NCBI RefSeq assembly: GCF_024582835.1
Contig: NZ_CP102097.1
Location: 992,001 to 1,056,000, forward strand
Length of the DNA: 64,000 nt
Direction of reading: 5' to 3'
From: Vibrio japonicus
GTDB taxonomy: Bacteria; Pseudomonadota; Gammaproteobacteria; Enterobacterales; Vibrionaceae
The position numbers and the translations under genes are program-made. Under the pieces are notes generated by a model. It searched no databases. It worked only from the letters and a program-made list of their open reading frames with translations, and was not told where the DNA came from. Every line of letters begins with the position of its first letter. Position 1 is the stretch's first letter. Positions 34,783 to 43,526 of this stretch are shown here, one piece after another.

Positions 34783-36003
34783 ATGACAAAGGTTTCAGAA
34801 GTATTTGATGGAATATATAGTGATAATATACTTAACACTATTTTTCTTAGTAAAGTTGGTGCAATGGCAATCAACATGCCTGATATTGAAAGTGTAAGTA
34901 ATGAATTAACTGAAGCATTAAAAAAGTCACCTTATATTTATGATCTAGAATTGAGTGAAAGACAATCATTAGTCATGTGCGGCTATTCATCTGATTCTGG
35001 TGTTGTATTGCATGATGTGAAAACAAAGAAAGTAAAAGTAAAAATTCCTAAGTCAAAACAAAAGCTATTTAAATTTCCTGTTCCAAAACATGAATTTGAT
35101 GAGTTCGATACCTTGATTAAAGGAACGTTATTCTTGAGCTATGCAAAAATAGGAAAACCTTCACTTTCTTATATGGCGAGTGAATTTAGAAATATATTTT
35201 CCGAATCCTTGGACAGTAGTCCTTTAACAAATGTTTCTATTGGGCCGTCCCCCATACATCCTGATTTTTATTTTGTTTTCTCATCGAACTCTTCTGGGGA
35301 AAAAAGTCAGGTTATTCATAAGACTAAAGAAGAAGTAGTCATCGAAATTATAAACGAAGACTCGAATAAGTATGAAACGCATATTGAAGGCTTTTTTGAT
35401 ACTATTAGTCACACAATGTTTAGATTTTATAATGGAATTATAGTAAGACAGAAGACAGCTTCACTTGAAGAGCAAGTTAAAGACAAATTTGATGAGTTAA
35501 TCTCTGCTCATGAGTTATCGTATGATAAAAGTTCATTGTTTTTAGCTTTGTCTCAGCATGGTAAAAAAATGCAGAAATCGACCTGTCAATTGTACTCTGC
35601 ATTGGCAAAGTTTCAATCTGAACAAGTGACGTTAGCTTCCCAAACAAATGAGGTTCTAGAGCTAGTTAAAAAGGATGAGTACCTTGTATGTATAGAGCAA
35701 TATTTCAAAAAAAAACTGTCATTTCGTGACAATATTCCACACTCTCTGATTGATACGGTTTCCGCTTTAAATGGTTCCTATCATGCTGTTGGAGGAGTTC
35801 GTGTTGCTTCAGTTGCAAGTATATTTGGAGCCGTTAGTGGAGCAGTAATTGCAGTACTGCTGCCATTAATATTAAAAACTACAGATGCCCAAAATAGGAT
35901 AATTGAAAATAAAATAAGCATTGAAAAGAGCGTTGAGGAGAGTAAAGAAAACTCCGTGACCGAAACCGAGTCTGCTAACAAACAATTTAAGAGTGATTCC
36001 TAA
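34783..36003 (+). CDS. large unknown protein with C-terminal membrane helix; frame ends inside attC (C23)
   Basis: 406 aa. The ATG at 34783 lies after an 80-bp AT-rich leader with CGAGAAATATAA. Mostly soluble, lysine/serine-rich and helical towards the end. One strong membrane helix at about 346-366 (VASIFGAVSGAVIAVLLPLIL) is followed by a charged tail. There is no stop before the attC: the last nine residues (ANKQFKSDS) are encoded by the attC 5' arm. One of the most AT-rich genes here, which suggests recent transfer. Function unknown. Confidence 0.7.
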   Translation: MTKVSEVFDGIYSDNILNTIFLSKVGAMAINMPDIESVSNELTEALKKSPYIYDLELSERQSLVMCGYSSDSGVVLHDVKTKKVKVKIPKSKQKLFKFPVPKHEFDEFDTLIKGTLFLSYAKIGKPSLSYMASEFRNIFSESLDSSPLTNVSIGPSPIHPDFYFVFSSNSSGEKSQVIHKTKEEVVIEIINEDSNKYETHIEGFFDTISHTMFRFYNGIIVRQKTASLEEQVKDKFDELISAHELSYDKSSLFLALSQHGKKMQKSTCQLYSALAKFQSEQVTLASQTNEVLELVKKDEYLVCIEQYFKKKLSFRDNIPHSLIDTVSALNGSYHAVGGVRVASVASIFGAVSGAVIAVLLPLILKTTDAQNRIIENKISIEKSVEESKENSVTETESANKQFKSDS

Positions 36004-36096
36004 CGCTTGGGACTTTTGGTGCTAATTTGAGAGCCGTGTTTACGGCGGTCTGGGTGAGTCTCGTGGTAGCGTTACTCACACCTTAATTGGGCGTTA
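35976..36096 (+). repeat. attC of C23
   Basis: Type D-like. Its first 28 bp are translated as the C-terminus of the C23 gene. Ends GTTAAG. Confidence 0.9.
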
Positions 36097-36133
36097 AGTG
36101 CAATCAGAGAGTCACATCAAAAAGTAGGGAAGT

Positions 36134-36541
36134 ATGAGCATTAATATAAAATGGGATGGTGATTGTCGTTTTAAAGTGTCAACCGAAGATGGCTTTGTGT
36201 TTAATGTTGACGCTACAAGTGATACAGCCCCTTGTCCAACGGAAGTTCTATTGTCGGCTTTAGGTTCATGTAGTGCTACGGATGTCGTCTTGTTACTACA
36301 AGATCAAGGTTTTGAAGTTAAAGGCCTAGAAAATAAGGTCAGTTTCGCCCTAACGGAATCAGAACCTCGTTTATATAAATCAGCAAACTTACACTTTACA
36401 GTAAATGGCAGTGGTTTTAAGGAGTCTGACATTTTGCGAGCAGCTCAAGAGGCGGTGGAAAAGCATTGTCATGTTTGTCTTATGTTGAGCCCTACGATCG
36501 ATATCACTTGCTCAGCTGAAGTGGGTGAAAATTGCACTTAA
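36134..36541 (+). CDS. OsmC-family peroxide/redox protein (C24)
   Basis: 135 aa. The two OsmC cysteines are present: one in LLSALGSCSATDVVLLLQ (about residue 48) on the central helix and one in EKHCHVCLMLSP near the C-terminus. The family reduces organic hydroperoxides using thiols. It belongs to the YhfA-like short branch. GGGAAGT precedes the ATG; the stop overlaps the attC. Confidence 0.87.
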   Translation: MSINIKWDGDCRFKVSTEDGFVFNVDATSDTAPCPTEVLLSALGSCSATDVVLLLQDQGFEVKGLENKVSFALTESEPRLYKSANLHFTVNGSGFKESDILRAAQEAVEKHCHVCLMLSPTIDITCSAEVGENCT

Positions 36542-36660
36542 CAAAGCGTTTAAGAGGGATTCACAACGCTTGGCATTTTTAGTTTGAATCGGTTTAAGTG
36601 ATTACGGCACAATGGTTTAGGTTAGGTGGTTGGCGTTGTTCACCCCTTAACGCGGCGTTA
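36539..36660 (+). repeat. attC of C24
   Basis: Type A. Confidence 0.93.
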
Positions 36661-36676
36661 GGTTTCAAGGAGTATT

Positions 36677-37105
36677 ATGCCAAAGCCAGAAACAGAAGAA
36701 GAGAATAGAGCACGTCGGTTGAAAGAACTGGAAGGTAAGAACATCAACCATTATTCTGTTATTTTAAGTGCTTACTTGAATAGTGGTAGTGAGATAAACA
36801 AAGCTATACTGGCTATATCTTCAGCCGCCCTAGGGCTTTTGATTGCCGCCTATCAAGATGTGAATAACATTACTTGCTACAGCAAGTTAATTTTTACTAT
36901 TGCCGTAGTTACTTTTTGTTTGGCGATTATATCGACACTCTTTATTTTCAATTTAAATCAAAAGTATTTTGAAGCTGTGATACGCGAAAAGTTAGAGGAT
37001 AAGGTTTTAAAGGATTTAAAGTCCTATCGATATTTTAACTATACGATGTTTGGTGTCGGTGTGTTTTTTGCTGCTTTATTGGCAATTGCTGGCGTCTGGA
37101 TTTAA
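36677..37105 (+). CDS. small membrane protein (C25)
   Basis: 142 aa after AAGGAGTATT. A charged N-terminal helix (KPETEEENRARRLKELEGKN), then membrane segments at about 42-60, 70-93 and 121-140. The layout is similar to two- or three-pass effector proteins of nucleotide-signalling defence, but no motif proves it. Confidence 0.66.
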   Translation: MPKPETEEENRARRLKELEGKNINHYSVILSAYLNSGSEINKAILAISSAALGLLIAAYQDVNNITCYSKLIFTIAVVTFCLAIISTLFIFNLNQKYFEAVIREKLEDKVLKDLKSYRYFNYTMFGVGVFFAALLAIAGVWI

Positions 37106-37108
37106 ACC

Positions 37109-37230
37109 TAACAAAGCATTCAAGAGGGATTCACAACGCTTGGCAGTTTTGGTTTAAACTGGCTTTAGTGTTTACGGCACAATGCTTTAGTTCGGGTGGT
37201 CTGCGTTGTTCACCCCTTAATGCGGCGTTA
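37109..37230 (+). repeat. attC of C25
   Basis: Type A. Confidence 0.93.
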
Positions 37231-37248
37231 TGTTTATAGGAGATTATT

Positions 37249-37620
37249 ATGGCAGTTAAAATTTACGACAATGTAATCAAAAATTGTGGAACGGCTATTA
37301 GTGTTCCCAAGGATGCAGATGCTGAAATTGGTGCAAACAAAATTAGTGATTGCGTAAAAGCTATTGAACTTAGAGACCCACCTAGTTTTTTAGAAAGTTT
37401 AGGTCTGAGTGATGATGCGCCAGTTGAAAAAATAGTATCTGTCTTAGAGTTTATTAAATCAGATGAGCCAAAACGTGATCAAATAGAATCAAAATTAACT
37501 AGTGTTGGCTTACTGGACTACATCTCGGGTGCAGCGAATATTTCCACTGTAGTATCTGGATTTTATCAATTGGTAAATTCACCTCTACTTCAACAAGCTT
37601 TGAATATGTTGCCCAAATAA
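37249..37620 (+). CDS. small protein with beta-helix-like N-terminus (C26)
   Basis: 123 aa after AGGAGATTATT. Residues 1-45 (IYDNVIKNCGTAISV..., EIGANKISDCVKAIEL) look like two to three rungs of a right-handed beta-helix. The rest is helical (VEKIVSVLEFIKSDEPKRDQI). Unknown function, but this compact layout is seen repeatedly in bacterial accessory islands. Confidence 0.66.
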   Translation: MAVKIYDNVIKNCGTAISVPKDADAEIGANKISDCVKAIELRDPPSFLESLGLSDDAPVEKIVSVLEFIKSDEPKRDQIESKLTSVGLLDYISGAANISTVVSGFYQLVNSPLLQQALNMLPK

Positions 37621-37623
37621 ACA

Positions 37624-37743
37624 TAACAAACAGTTCAAGAGGGATTCAGCACGCGTGGCATTTTTGGTATGCGTTTGATTTTGGTGTTGCAGTGCTATGC
37701 AGAGGCTTAGGCATTGCGTGCTTCACCCCTTAACTGGGCGTTA
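37624..37743 (+). repeat. attC of C26
   Basis: Type C variant with GTTGCAGTGCTATGCAG in the centre. Confidence 0.91.
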
Positions 37744-37754
37744 GGCAGAACATT

Positions 37755-38051
37755 ATGATTTCAACATGTGAGTGGTTTTCTGTGAATTTGGGCGATGCGC
37801 TTATATCACAATCGATATTAAGTGAATATCAATGTCATCTGACCAAAGTTTATGAACAAGCCGGTAGCCCAGAGTACTTGGTTGCAGTATTTAGGCACGA
37901 ATCCCGAGACCTCCATTGCCACATAAAGCTGTTTCTTACTTCGGAATTTCAGCAATTAGCAATGTTAGATGGTGCAGTAAGATGTGCTAAACCAAGCTTT
38001 GACAATACTAGCTATTTGGCTGGTAATCCAAACTATATGGCAAACAAGTAG
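37755..38051 (+). CDS. unknown small protein (C27)
   Basis: 98 aa from the ATG at 37755; the ribosome site is poor (GGCAGAACATT). A mixed alpha/beta protein with three cysteines, FFSVNLGD-type N-terminus and HESRDLHCHIKLFL strand. Could be an immunity-like or regulatory protein; nothing recognised. Confidence 0.6.
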   Translation: MISTCEWFSVNLGDALISQSILSEYQCHLTKVYEQAGSPEYLVAVFRHESRDLHCHIKLFLTSEFQQLAMLDGAVRCAKPSFDNTSYLAGNPNYMANK

Positions 38052-38058
38052 TTATGCC

Positions 38059-38181
38059 TAACAAGGCGTTCAAGAGGGACAGTCAACGCGTGGCGAGTCT
38101 GGCTCAAATCTTGGTATTTGTGTTTATGGTGGTAAATTGAAGTTTGGTGGTAGCGCGTTGCTGCCCCTTAACGCGGCGTTA
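38059..38181 (+). repeat. attC of C27
   Basis: Type B. Confidence 0.93.
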
Positions 38182-38261
38182 TAACGCAGTATCAACTTCT
38201 TGCTCATAACGGTTAGTTGAACTATTATTTGTACGTTATTTTGTACTAGTTGGAGTTCAAT

Positions 38262-38543
38262 ATGAGTCGTATTCATTTCGATCAAGATATTCAGCCGTTG
38301 TCTGAGTTTCGCGCAGGTGTAGCTTCTTACATCAAACAAATCAATGAGACTCGTCGTCCATTGGTAATTACGCAACGTGGTAAAGGTGTTGCTGTCGTTC
38401 TTGATGTTGCGGAGTACGAAGCAATGCAAGAGAAAATCGAATTATTGGAAGAAATGCGCACAGCGGAAGCTCAATTAGCTTCAGGTCTTGGCGTTTCCAA
38501 TGAAGATGCGCGTGCCCAAGTTTTGGGACGCATTAAGAAATGA
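38262..38543 (+). CDS. Phd/YefM-family antitoxin (C28)
   Basis: 93 aa from the ATG at 38262 (TTGGAG upstream). The N-terminal LSEFRAGVASYIKQINETRRPLVITQRGKGVAVVLDVAEYEAM is the Phd/YefM DNA-binding fold; the C-terminal helix neutralises the toxin. It overlaps the toxin start by 4 bp (ATGA). The 80-bp leader between attC and ATG contains two TTTGTAC direct repeats (38228-38246), a likely operator, and the pair should have its own promoter. Confidence 0.9.
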   Translation: MSRIHFDQDIQPLSEFRAGVASYIKQINETRRPLVITQRGKGVAVVLDVAEYEAMQEKIELLEEMRTAEAQLASGLGVSNEDARAQVLGRIKK

Positions 38544-38827
38544 AAGTAGTTTGGTCTCCACTAGCACTTCAAAAGTTAGGCGACGCAGCCGAGTTCATTT
38601 CTTTGGATAATTCGTCGGCAGCGGAAAAGTGGGTAAACGAAGTTTTCGATAAAACGGAGTTACTTGGAAGCATGCCTGAAATGGGGCGCTTTGTTCCTGA
38701 ATTGCCCCATACTAACTACCGTGAAATCATCTTCGGTCACTATCGTATAATCTATAGTCTAAGCCATGAAATCCGAGTTTTAACGGTTCGTAATTGTCGT
38801 CAAATATTGTCGGAAGATGATGTGTAA
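38540..38827 (+). CDS. RelE/ParE-family toxin (C28)
   Basis: 95 aa with the ParE/RelE fold: VVWSPLALQKLGDAAEFISLDN, then PEMGRFVPELPHTNYREIIFGHYRIIYSLSHEIRVLTVRNCRQIL. The REIIFGHYRIIY strand favours ParE (gyrase poison) over an mRNA-cleaving RelE, though this is not certain. Co-translated with the antitoxin at 38262. Its presence would penalise loss of the cassette. Confidence 0.9.
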   Translation: MKVVWSPLALQKLGDAAEFISLDNSSAAEKWVNEVFDKTELLGSMPEMGRFVPELPHTNYREIIFGHYRIIYSLSHEIRVLTVRNCRQILSEDDV

Positions 38828-38837
38828 AACTGCGTTA

Positions 38838-38960
38838 TAACAAGGCGTTCAAGAGGGACAGTCAACGCGTGGCGACTTTGGCTCAAATCTTGGTATTGGT
38901 GTTTTTGGTGGTAAATTGAAGTTTGGTGGTAGCGCGTTGCTGCCCCTTAACGCGGCGTTA
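38838..38960 (+). repeat. attC of C28
   Basis: Type B. Confidence 0.93.
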
Positions 38961-38997
38961 TGCCTTTTATCGAAAATTAACATGGAGGTTAATCGTT

Positions 38998-39561
38998 TTG
39001 GGTAAGCAATTTTCAGAGTTATCCGATAAACACATTGAATTTATCGGACAGCAAAAAATCTATTTTGTAGCTACCGCCGCAGAGAGTGGTAGTGTGAATT
39101 TGTCGCCTAAAGGTGGAGATTCCTTGCGTGTTATCAACCCAAAGCAAATAGCTTGGTTAAACCTTACAGGAAGTGGCAATGAGTCAGCATCACATGTCAT
39201 TCAAAACCCAAGAATGACCGTCATGTTCTGTGCTTTTGAGGGCTCTCCTCTAATCCTTCGAGCCTATGGTAAGGCTACTGTTTTGCACTCTCAAGACGAT
39301 AGTTGGGGTAAGTATGCACCGATGTTTCCGGAAAGTGTTGCTGCTAGACAAATCTTTGTCCTAGACGTCGATTTGGTACAGTCTTCCTGCGGAATGTCAG
39401 TTCCTTACTTTAGTTATGAGGGAGACCGTGAAGATCTAGCTAATTGGTCAGAAAAACAAGGTACAGCGGGTATAGAAAAATACTGGCTTAAAAAGAACCA
39501 AAAGAGTATCGATGGTTTTGATACTGAAATTGCTAAAAGGTCTGGCTTGGACGTAGAGTAA
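38998..39561 (+). CDS. pyridoxamine 5'-phosphate oxidase-family (FMN-binding split barrel) protein (C29)
   Basis: 187 aa from a TTG at 38998, with GGAGG nine bases upstream. YFVATAAESGSVNLSPKGGDSLRVINPKQIAWLNLTGSGNES is the first half of the split-barrel, typical of PNPOx-like proteins. PRMTVMFCAFEGSPLILRAYGKA continues it. These proteins bind FMN or F420-like cofactors; the substrate is unknown. The long tail is beyond the core barrel. Confidence 0.85.
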   Translation: MGKQFSELSDKHIEFIGQQKIYFVATAAESGSVNLSPKGGDSLRVINPKQIAWLNLTGSGNESASHVIQNPRMTVMFCAFEGSPLILRAYGKATVLHSQDDSWGKYAPMFPESVAARQIFVLDVDLVQSSCGMSVPYFSYEGDREDLANWSEKQGTAGIEKYWLKKNQKSIDGFDTEIAKRSGLDVE

Positions 39562-39592
39562 TCGAACAAAAGCGTTCTAATCACCACAGGCA

Positions 39593-39712
39593 TAACAAAC
39601 AATTTAAGAGTGATTCAGCACGCTTGGCATTTTTGGTTTGGGTCTAATTTAGTGTTTACGGTGTTTAAATTGAGTACTGTGGTCGCGTGCTTCACACCTT
39701 AATTGGGCGTTA
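39593..39712 (+). repeat. attC of C29
   Basis: Type D. Confidence 0.92.
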
Positions 39713-39793
39713 TGCTACTTACATAAACCTCTAGCTATGACTTAAAAAGAGAGCTAAAATTAGCACTGATTTAAATGCTTAATTGGTGTTCTT

Positions 39794-40045
39794 ATGAGAC
39801 AAGTTTTGGCTGATTGTTCAGCAAGTATTTCTGAACTTAAGAAAAACCCAACCGCTTTGCTAAATGAAGCCGATGGTTCTGCTATTGCTATTTTAAACCA
39901 CAATAAGCCTGCTGCTTATCTTGTTCCTGCGGAAACTTACGAGTTTCTAATGGATATGCTAGATGACTATGAGCTTGCCAAGCTAGTTGAAAGCCGTCGC
40001 GGTGAACTGTCTGAAGCTGTGGAAGTTGATATCGATGACTTATAG
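39794..40045 (+). CDS. RelB/StbD-like (Phd/YefM superfamily) antitoxin (C30)
   Basis: 83 aa. LADCSASISELKKNPTALLNEADGSAIAILNHNKPAAYLVPAETYEFLMDML is the YefM/StbD DNA-binding part; an acidic tail (EVDIDDL) ends it. The toxin start lies inside its last codons. The 80-bp leader after the attC should hold the promoter. Matches the relB-type antitoxins common in Vibrio superintegrons. Confidence 0.9.
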   Translation: MRQVLADCSASISELKKNPTALLNEADGSAIAILNHNKPAAYLVPAETYEFLMDMLDDYELAKLVESRRGELSEAVEVDIDDL

Positions 40046-40322
40046 ACTTAAATTTCTGCCTGCTGCAAAGAAAGAGTGGAGCAAACTAGCTCCACCAATC
40101 CAAAGCCAGTTTAAAAAGAAACTTAAAGAACGTCTCGAAAATCCGCATGTCCCATCTTCCAAGCTTCGTGGCTATGACTCTGTTTATAAGATCAAACTGC
40201 GCACAGCAGGCTATCGCTTGGCTTATGAAGTCATTGATGACGAAATTGTCGTGTATGTGTTAGCTATTGGAAAGCGTGACAAAGATGCCGTGTACAAAAA
40301 GCTCGCATCAAGGTTTGCATGA
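40035..40322 (+). CDS. RelE-family mRNA interferase toxin (C30)
   Basis: 95 aa from the ATG at 40035, overlapping the antitoxin by 11 bp. FLPAAKKEWSKLAPPIQSQFKKKLKERLENPHVP then KLRGYDSVYKIKLRTAGYRLAYEV is the RelE/StbE type, with basic and aromatic residues expected for ribosome-dependent mRNA cleavage (KIKLRTAGYR, KRDKDAVYKKL). Confidence 0.9.
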   Translation: MTYRLKFLPAAKKEWSKLAPPIQSQFKKKLKERLENPHVPSSKLRGYDSVYKIKLRTAGYRLAYEVIDDEIVVYVLAIGKRDKDAVYKKLASRFA

Positions 40323-40332
40323 AACAGTAGCA

Positions 40333-40453
40333 TAACAAAGCGTTTAAGACGGATTCACAACGCTTGGCATTTTTGGTTTGTATCAGCTTAAGTGTTTACG
40401 GCACAATGGTTTAAGTTAAGTGGTTGCGTTGTTCACCACTTAACGCGGCGTTA
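40333..40453 (+). repeat. attC of C30
   Basis: Type A with GACGGATTC/CACCACTTAA. Confidence 0.92.
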
Positions 40454-40470
40454 TGTGTATTGGAGTTCCG

Positions 40471-41028
40471 ATGGAAATTTTGAATTTAATTAAAGAACCA
40501 GTCTTTCTTGTTACATCAACAGGAATGTCAATTTTAATTTCGGTAGCAGCTAATCTACTAACGCCCAAGATTTATCAGTTGTTATCTTTTTTCTCTTCTT
40601 CGCTCAAAACCAAACAGACTGAAAAGAAGCGGGCATATGTATCGAAGGTAATATTAGCTGCTTCAGATGAGAACAAAGTTATAAACATAAAGTTAGATGT
40701 TTCTTATGCATTACTGAAATCGTTAGTAATGATTGTTTTTAGCCTGTTTCTATTATCCGTTTCACCTTATATATACTTTGCAGAGTATGTGGCTATTTTT
40801 ATTTCATTGTCTTTGGTCACTTATGCTCTTTCGTTGTTCAACAGTGCGCAAGTGAACTATAGAATTGCAACATTAGCGACTTTGCGGGCAGAGAAAATGG
40901 CGTCTCTGAGAGCTGAGTTAAATGCTGCTTCTCGTAGTGAATATGAACACTATGATAATGATTATGTCGATCCTCAAGAAGAAATGTATATTGAGTATCT
41001 AGCGGAATGGGATAAAAAGCACTTATAA
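40471..41028 (+). CDS. membrane protein (C31)
   Basis: 185 aa from the ATG at 40471 (TTGGAGTTCC); an ATG at 40453 created by the attC edge is a poorer start. Membrane segments at about 12-30, 83-100 and 104-123, then a charged cytoplasmic tail rich in Glu/Tyr (SEYEHYDNDYVDPQEEMY). Unknown. Confidence 0.64.
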   Translation: MEILNLIKEPVFLVTSTGMSILISVAANLLTPKIYQLLSFFSSSLKTKQTEKKRAYVSKVILAASDENKVINIKLDVSYALLKSLVMIVFSLFLLSVSPYIYFAEYVAIFISLSLVTYALSLFNSAQVNYRIATLATLRAEKMASLRAELNAASRSEYEHYDNDYVDPQEEMYIEYLAEWDKKHL

Positions 41029-41037
41029 AAATACACA

Positions 41038-41157
41038 TAACAAACGCTTTAAGACGGATTCGCAACGCTTGGCGGTTTTGGTTTGAATTGGCTTTAGTGT
41101 TTACGGTGTAATAATTGAGTGTTGTGGTAGAGTTGCTCACCACTTAAGCGGGCGTTA
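41038..41157 (+). repeat. attC of C31
   Basis: Type A variant with AACGCTTTAAG/CTTAAGCGGGCG arms. Confidence 0.91.
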
Positions 41158-41187
41158 TACCCTTCCCGTGAAAATGGGCCAAGTCAG

Positions 41188-41215
41188 TTGAACAAATACC
41201 TTCTTAGTGTAGGGT
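41188..41215 (+). promoter_or_regulatory. candidate promoter in cassette C32
   Basis: TTGAAC (41188-41193) and TAGGGT (41210-41215), 16-bp spacer, in a 105-bp leader that is kept unchanged in the copy C45. Confidence 0.3.
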
Positions 41216-41262
41216 AGCTTAGTTAACAATGGACTATTCTGCTTAGCTCAAAGGAAATTACC

Positions 41263-41580
41263 ATGTCTCAAATAGCTCAGACCCCTAAGCCACCATATTA
41301 TGCTGTTATCTTCACTTCGGTCCGAACTGAAGGTGACAACGGATACGGAGAAATGGCAGCTAAAATGCTTCGTTTAGCGGAGCTTGAGGAAGGTTTTCTA
41401 GGCGTTGAGTCAGCACGAGAAGAAGTGGGGATAACCGTCTCATATTGGACAGACTTGGCTTCCATTAGAAAGTGGAAACAAAATACGGAACACTTAGAAG
41501 CTCAAAAAATCGGGCGGAATTCATGGTACGAGTCATTCAAAGTACGTATCTCGCTAGTTGAACGCGATTATGGTATCTAG
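41263..41580 (+). CDS. ABM-superfamily monooxygenase-like protein (C32)
   Basis: 105 aa. PPYYAVIFTSVRTEGDNGYGEMAAKMLRLAELEEGFLGVESAR then GITVSYWTDLASIRKWKQNTEH is the dimeric ferredoxin-like ABM fold (YdhR/antibiotic biosynthesis monooxygenase type). Activity unknown. SD AAAGGAAATTACC. The entire cassette recurs unchanged as C45. Confidence 0.85.
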   Translation: MSQIAQTPKPPYYAVIFTSVRTEGDNGYGEMAAKMLRLAELEEGFLGVESAREEVGITVSYWTDLASIRKWKQNTEHLEAQKIGRNSWYESFKVRISLVERDYGI

Positions 41581-41599
41581 GCACTAAAAAACACGGGTA

Positions 41600-41722
41600 T
41601 AACAAGGCGTTCAAGAGGGACAGTCAACGCGTGGCGAGTTTGGCTCAAGTCTTGGTATCGGTGTTTACGGTGGTAAATTGAAGTTTGGTGGTAGCGCGTT
41701 GCTGCCCCTTAACGCGGCGTTA
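41600..41722 (+). repeat. attC of C32
   Basis: Type B. Confidence 0.93.
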
Positions 41723-41730
41723 TGAGGCAT

Positions 41731-42177
41731 ATGGATATTCAACTAATACAAGTAGAAAGTGATGAGTTCGAAAGTCTGTTTACTGTTGTTAAACAAGGAC
41801 TTTATTCGCATGTTGATGCCGTCTTTGGGTGGTGTGATGAGTTTCAGGTCAATCGTTTAAAAAATGATTATGAGCCGCTTTGGTTTCACTGGGTTTACCT
41901 CAATAACACGCAAGTTGGCATGCTATGCTTCAAGCCTTACGACAATGCACTTCATGTACATTTACTCATTGTGTTTCCTGAATTTCAAAATCAGAAACTG
42001 GGTGAAAGGGTCATGAGCATGATTCACGAAATGGCGCGTGAGCAAGGGCGTAGCTACGTAACCTTATCAAGTTTTACTAGAAACGAGCCTGCGGTAAGGT
42101 TTTACAAATCCCTTGGCTATCAGGTGACTGAAAGCGATGAAAACTTCCTTTCTTTGTCGCTTCAAGTTGCCTCATAA
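41731..42177 (+). CDS. GNAT N-acetyltransferase (C33)
   Basis: 148 aa. HVHLLIVFPEFQNQKLGERVMSMIHEMA is motif A with the degenerate loop QNQKLG; YVTLSSFTRNEPAVRFYKSLGYQVTE is motif B. An upstream ATG made by the attC edge (41722) is also in frame. First of three copies: C40 is the same and C54 is broken by an IS. Confidence 0.85.
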   Translation: MDIQLIQVESDEFESLFTVVKQGLYSHVDAVFGWCDEFQVNRLKNDYEPLWFHWVYLNNTQVGMLCFKPYDNALHVHLLIVFPEFQNQKLGERVMSMIHEMAREQGRSYVTLSSFTRNEPAVRFYKSLGYQVTESDENFLSLSLQVAS

Positions 42178-42295
42178 CAAACAATTCAAGAGCGATTCGC
42201 AACGCATGGCATTTTTAGTTCAAATCAACTTTAGTGTTTACGGTGCAATCGGTTAAGTTAAGTGGTGGCGTTGCTCACGCCTTAATTGGGCGTTA
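42175..42295 (+). repeat. attC of C33
   Basis: Type A variant with GAGCGATTCGCAACGCATGG. Confidence 0.92.
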
Positions 42296-42313
42296 TGTGA
42301 ATAGGAGGTTCCA

Positions 42314-42718
42314 GTGAACAAGGTAGTCAAAGAACGCTTCGATGAATACCCGGAAAATGCTCGTATTAGGCTAGAGGAGCTACGAAATCTAGTCTTTCAA
42401 ATCGCATCTGATTTGGAGCTGGGTGAAGTCGATGAAACTCTAAAGTGGGGTGAACCTAGCTATAGTGTAAAAACAGGCAGCCCGCTAAGAATGGACTGGA
42501 AGCTAAAATCTCCTAATAATTATTACCTGTTCTTTAATTGCCAAACTAAGTTAGTCGATACATTTCGAGAATTGTATGGTGAAGAACTGGTGTTTCAGGG
42601 AAACAGAGCAATCGTTCTGTCCATATCGCAAGTGTTGCCAGAAACAGCAATCAAGTCCTGTTTAGAGTTAGCTTTAACCTATCAGCAGCGTAAACATTTA
42701 CCTCTTTTGGGAGTGTGA
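42314..42718 (+). CDS. DUF1801-family protein (C34)
   Basis: 134 aa from a GTG at 42314, preceded by AGGAGG. LEELRNLVFQIASDLELGEVDETLKWGEPSYSV is the DUF1801 (YdhG-like) core, which often lacks a defined activity. The same gene and cassette recur as C59. Confidence 0.83.
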   Translation: MNKVVKERFDEYPENARIRLEELRNLVFQIASDLELGEVDETLKWGEPSYSVKTGSPLRMDWKLKSPNNYYLFFNCQTKLVDTFRELYGEELVFQGNRAIVLSISQVLPETAIKSCLELALTYQQRKHLPLLGV

Positions 42719-42728
42719 AAAATTCACA

Positions 42729-42850
42729 TAACAAAGCGTTCAAGAGGGATTCCCAACGCTCGGCATTTTGGGTTTGATTCAGCTTTAGTGATTACGGCAC
42801 AATGGTTTAGGTTGGGTGGTCTGCGTTGTTCACCCCTTAACGCGGCGTTA
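42729..42850 (+). repeat. attC of C34
   Basis: Type A. Confidence 0.93.
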
Positions 42851-42866
42851 GGCAGATAAGGAAATC

Positions 42867-43379
42867 ATGAAGTTTAGAGTTAGAAGAGCATTACTAGATG
42901 ATGTCGATAGAATCGCACATATACACGTTAGTTCATGGGCATATGCGTACAATGGCTTGATGCCTCAGAGCTTTATCGAAAGCTATACATTAGAAAAGCG
43001 TCAGAAATTGTGGTCGAACATCATTGAGCGAAATTTGGCGGAAGTTCTCGTCGCGGATTGTGATGACGGATTAGTTGGTTTTCTGTGCTTTGGGCAGCCT
43101 AAAACTTTGAAAGGCACTGAAGTGTATGAACTGAGCTCGATTTACATTGCCCCTGATAAAATTGGGGCTGGTATTGGTCAAGCGCTTTATAATGAGTGCG
43201 AGAGAATGCTTCGCGTATTGAAGGCTCAAAAGGTTTCGTTGTGGGCACTTGATAGTAATGAACGTGCATTGAATTTTTATACAAAGCAGGGCTTTACTCC
43301 AACAGGTGAGATCAGTAAAGAGCGTACCAATGACGTTGTTTTGAATGATATCGAGTTAGCTAAGGAGCTATCTGCCTAA
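42867..43379 (+). CDS. GNAT N-acetyltransferase (C35)
   Basis: 170 aa. ELSSIYIAPDKIGAGIGQALYNECERML is motif A with the loop KIGAGIG; VSLWALDSNERALNFYTKQGFTPTGE is motif B. The N-terminus (RVRRALLDDVDRIAHIHVSSW) resembles small-molecule GNATs. SD AAGGAAATC. Copies: C46 (same) and C52 (few substitutions). Confidence 0.88.
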   Translation: MKFRVRRALLDDVDRIAHIHVSSWAYAYNGLMPQSFIESYTLEKRQKLWSNIIERNLAEVLVADCDDGLVGFLCFGQPKTLKGTEVYELSSIYIAPDKIGAGIGQALYNECERMLRVLKAQKVSLWALDSNERALNFYTKQGFTPTGEISKERTNDVVLNDIELAKELSA

Positions 43380-43496
43380 CAAATTGTTCAAGAGTGATTC
43401 GGCACGCGTGGCATTTTTACTATGCGTTAAGTTTAGTGGTTAAGGTGGTATGCTGAAGCTTCAGTATTGCGTGCCTCACACCTTAACAAGGCGTTA
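43377..43496 (+). repeat. attC of C35
   Basis: Type C. Confidence 0.92.
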
Positions 43497-43526
43497 TAAC
43501 ACAATGAGGGAAGTAAAAGGCATATA

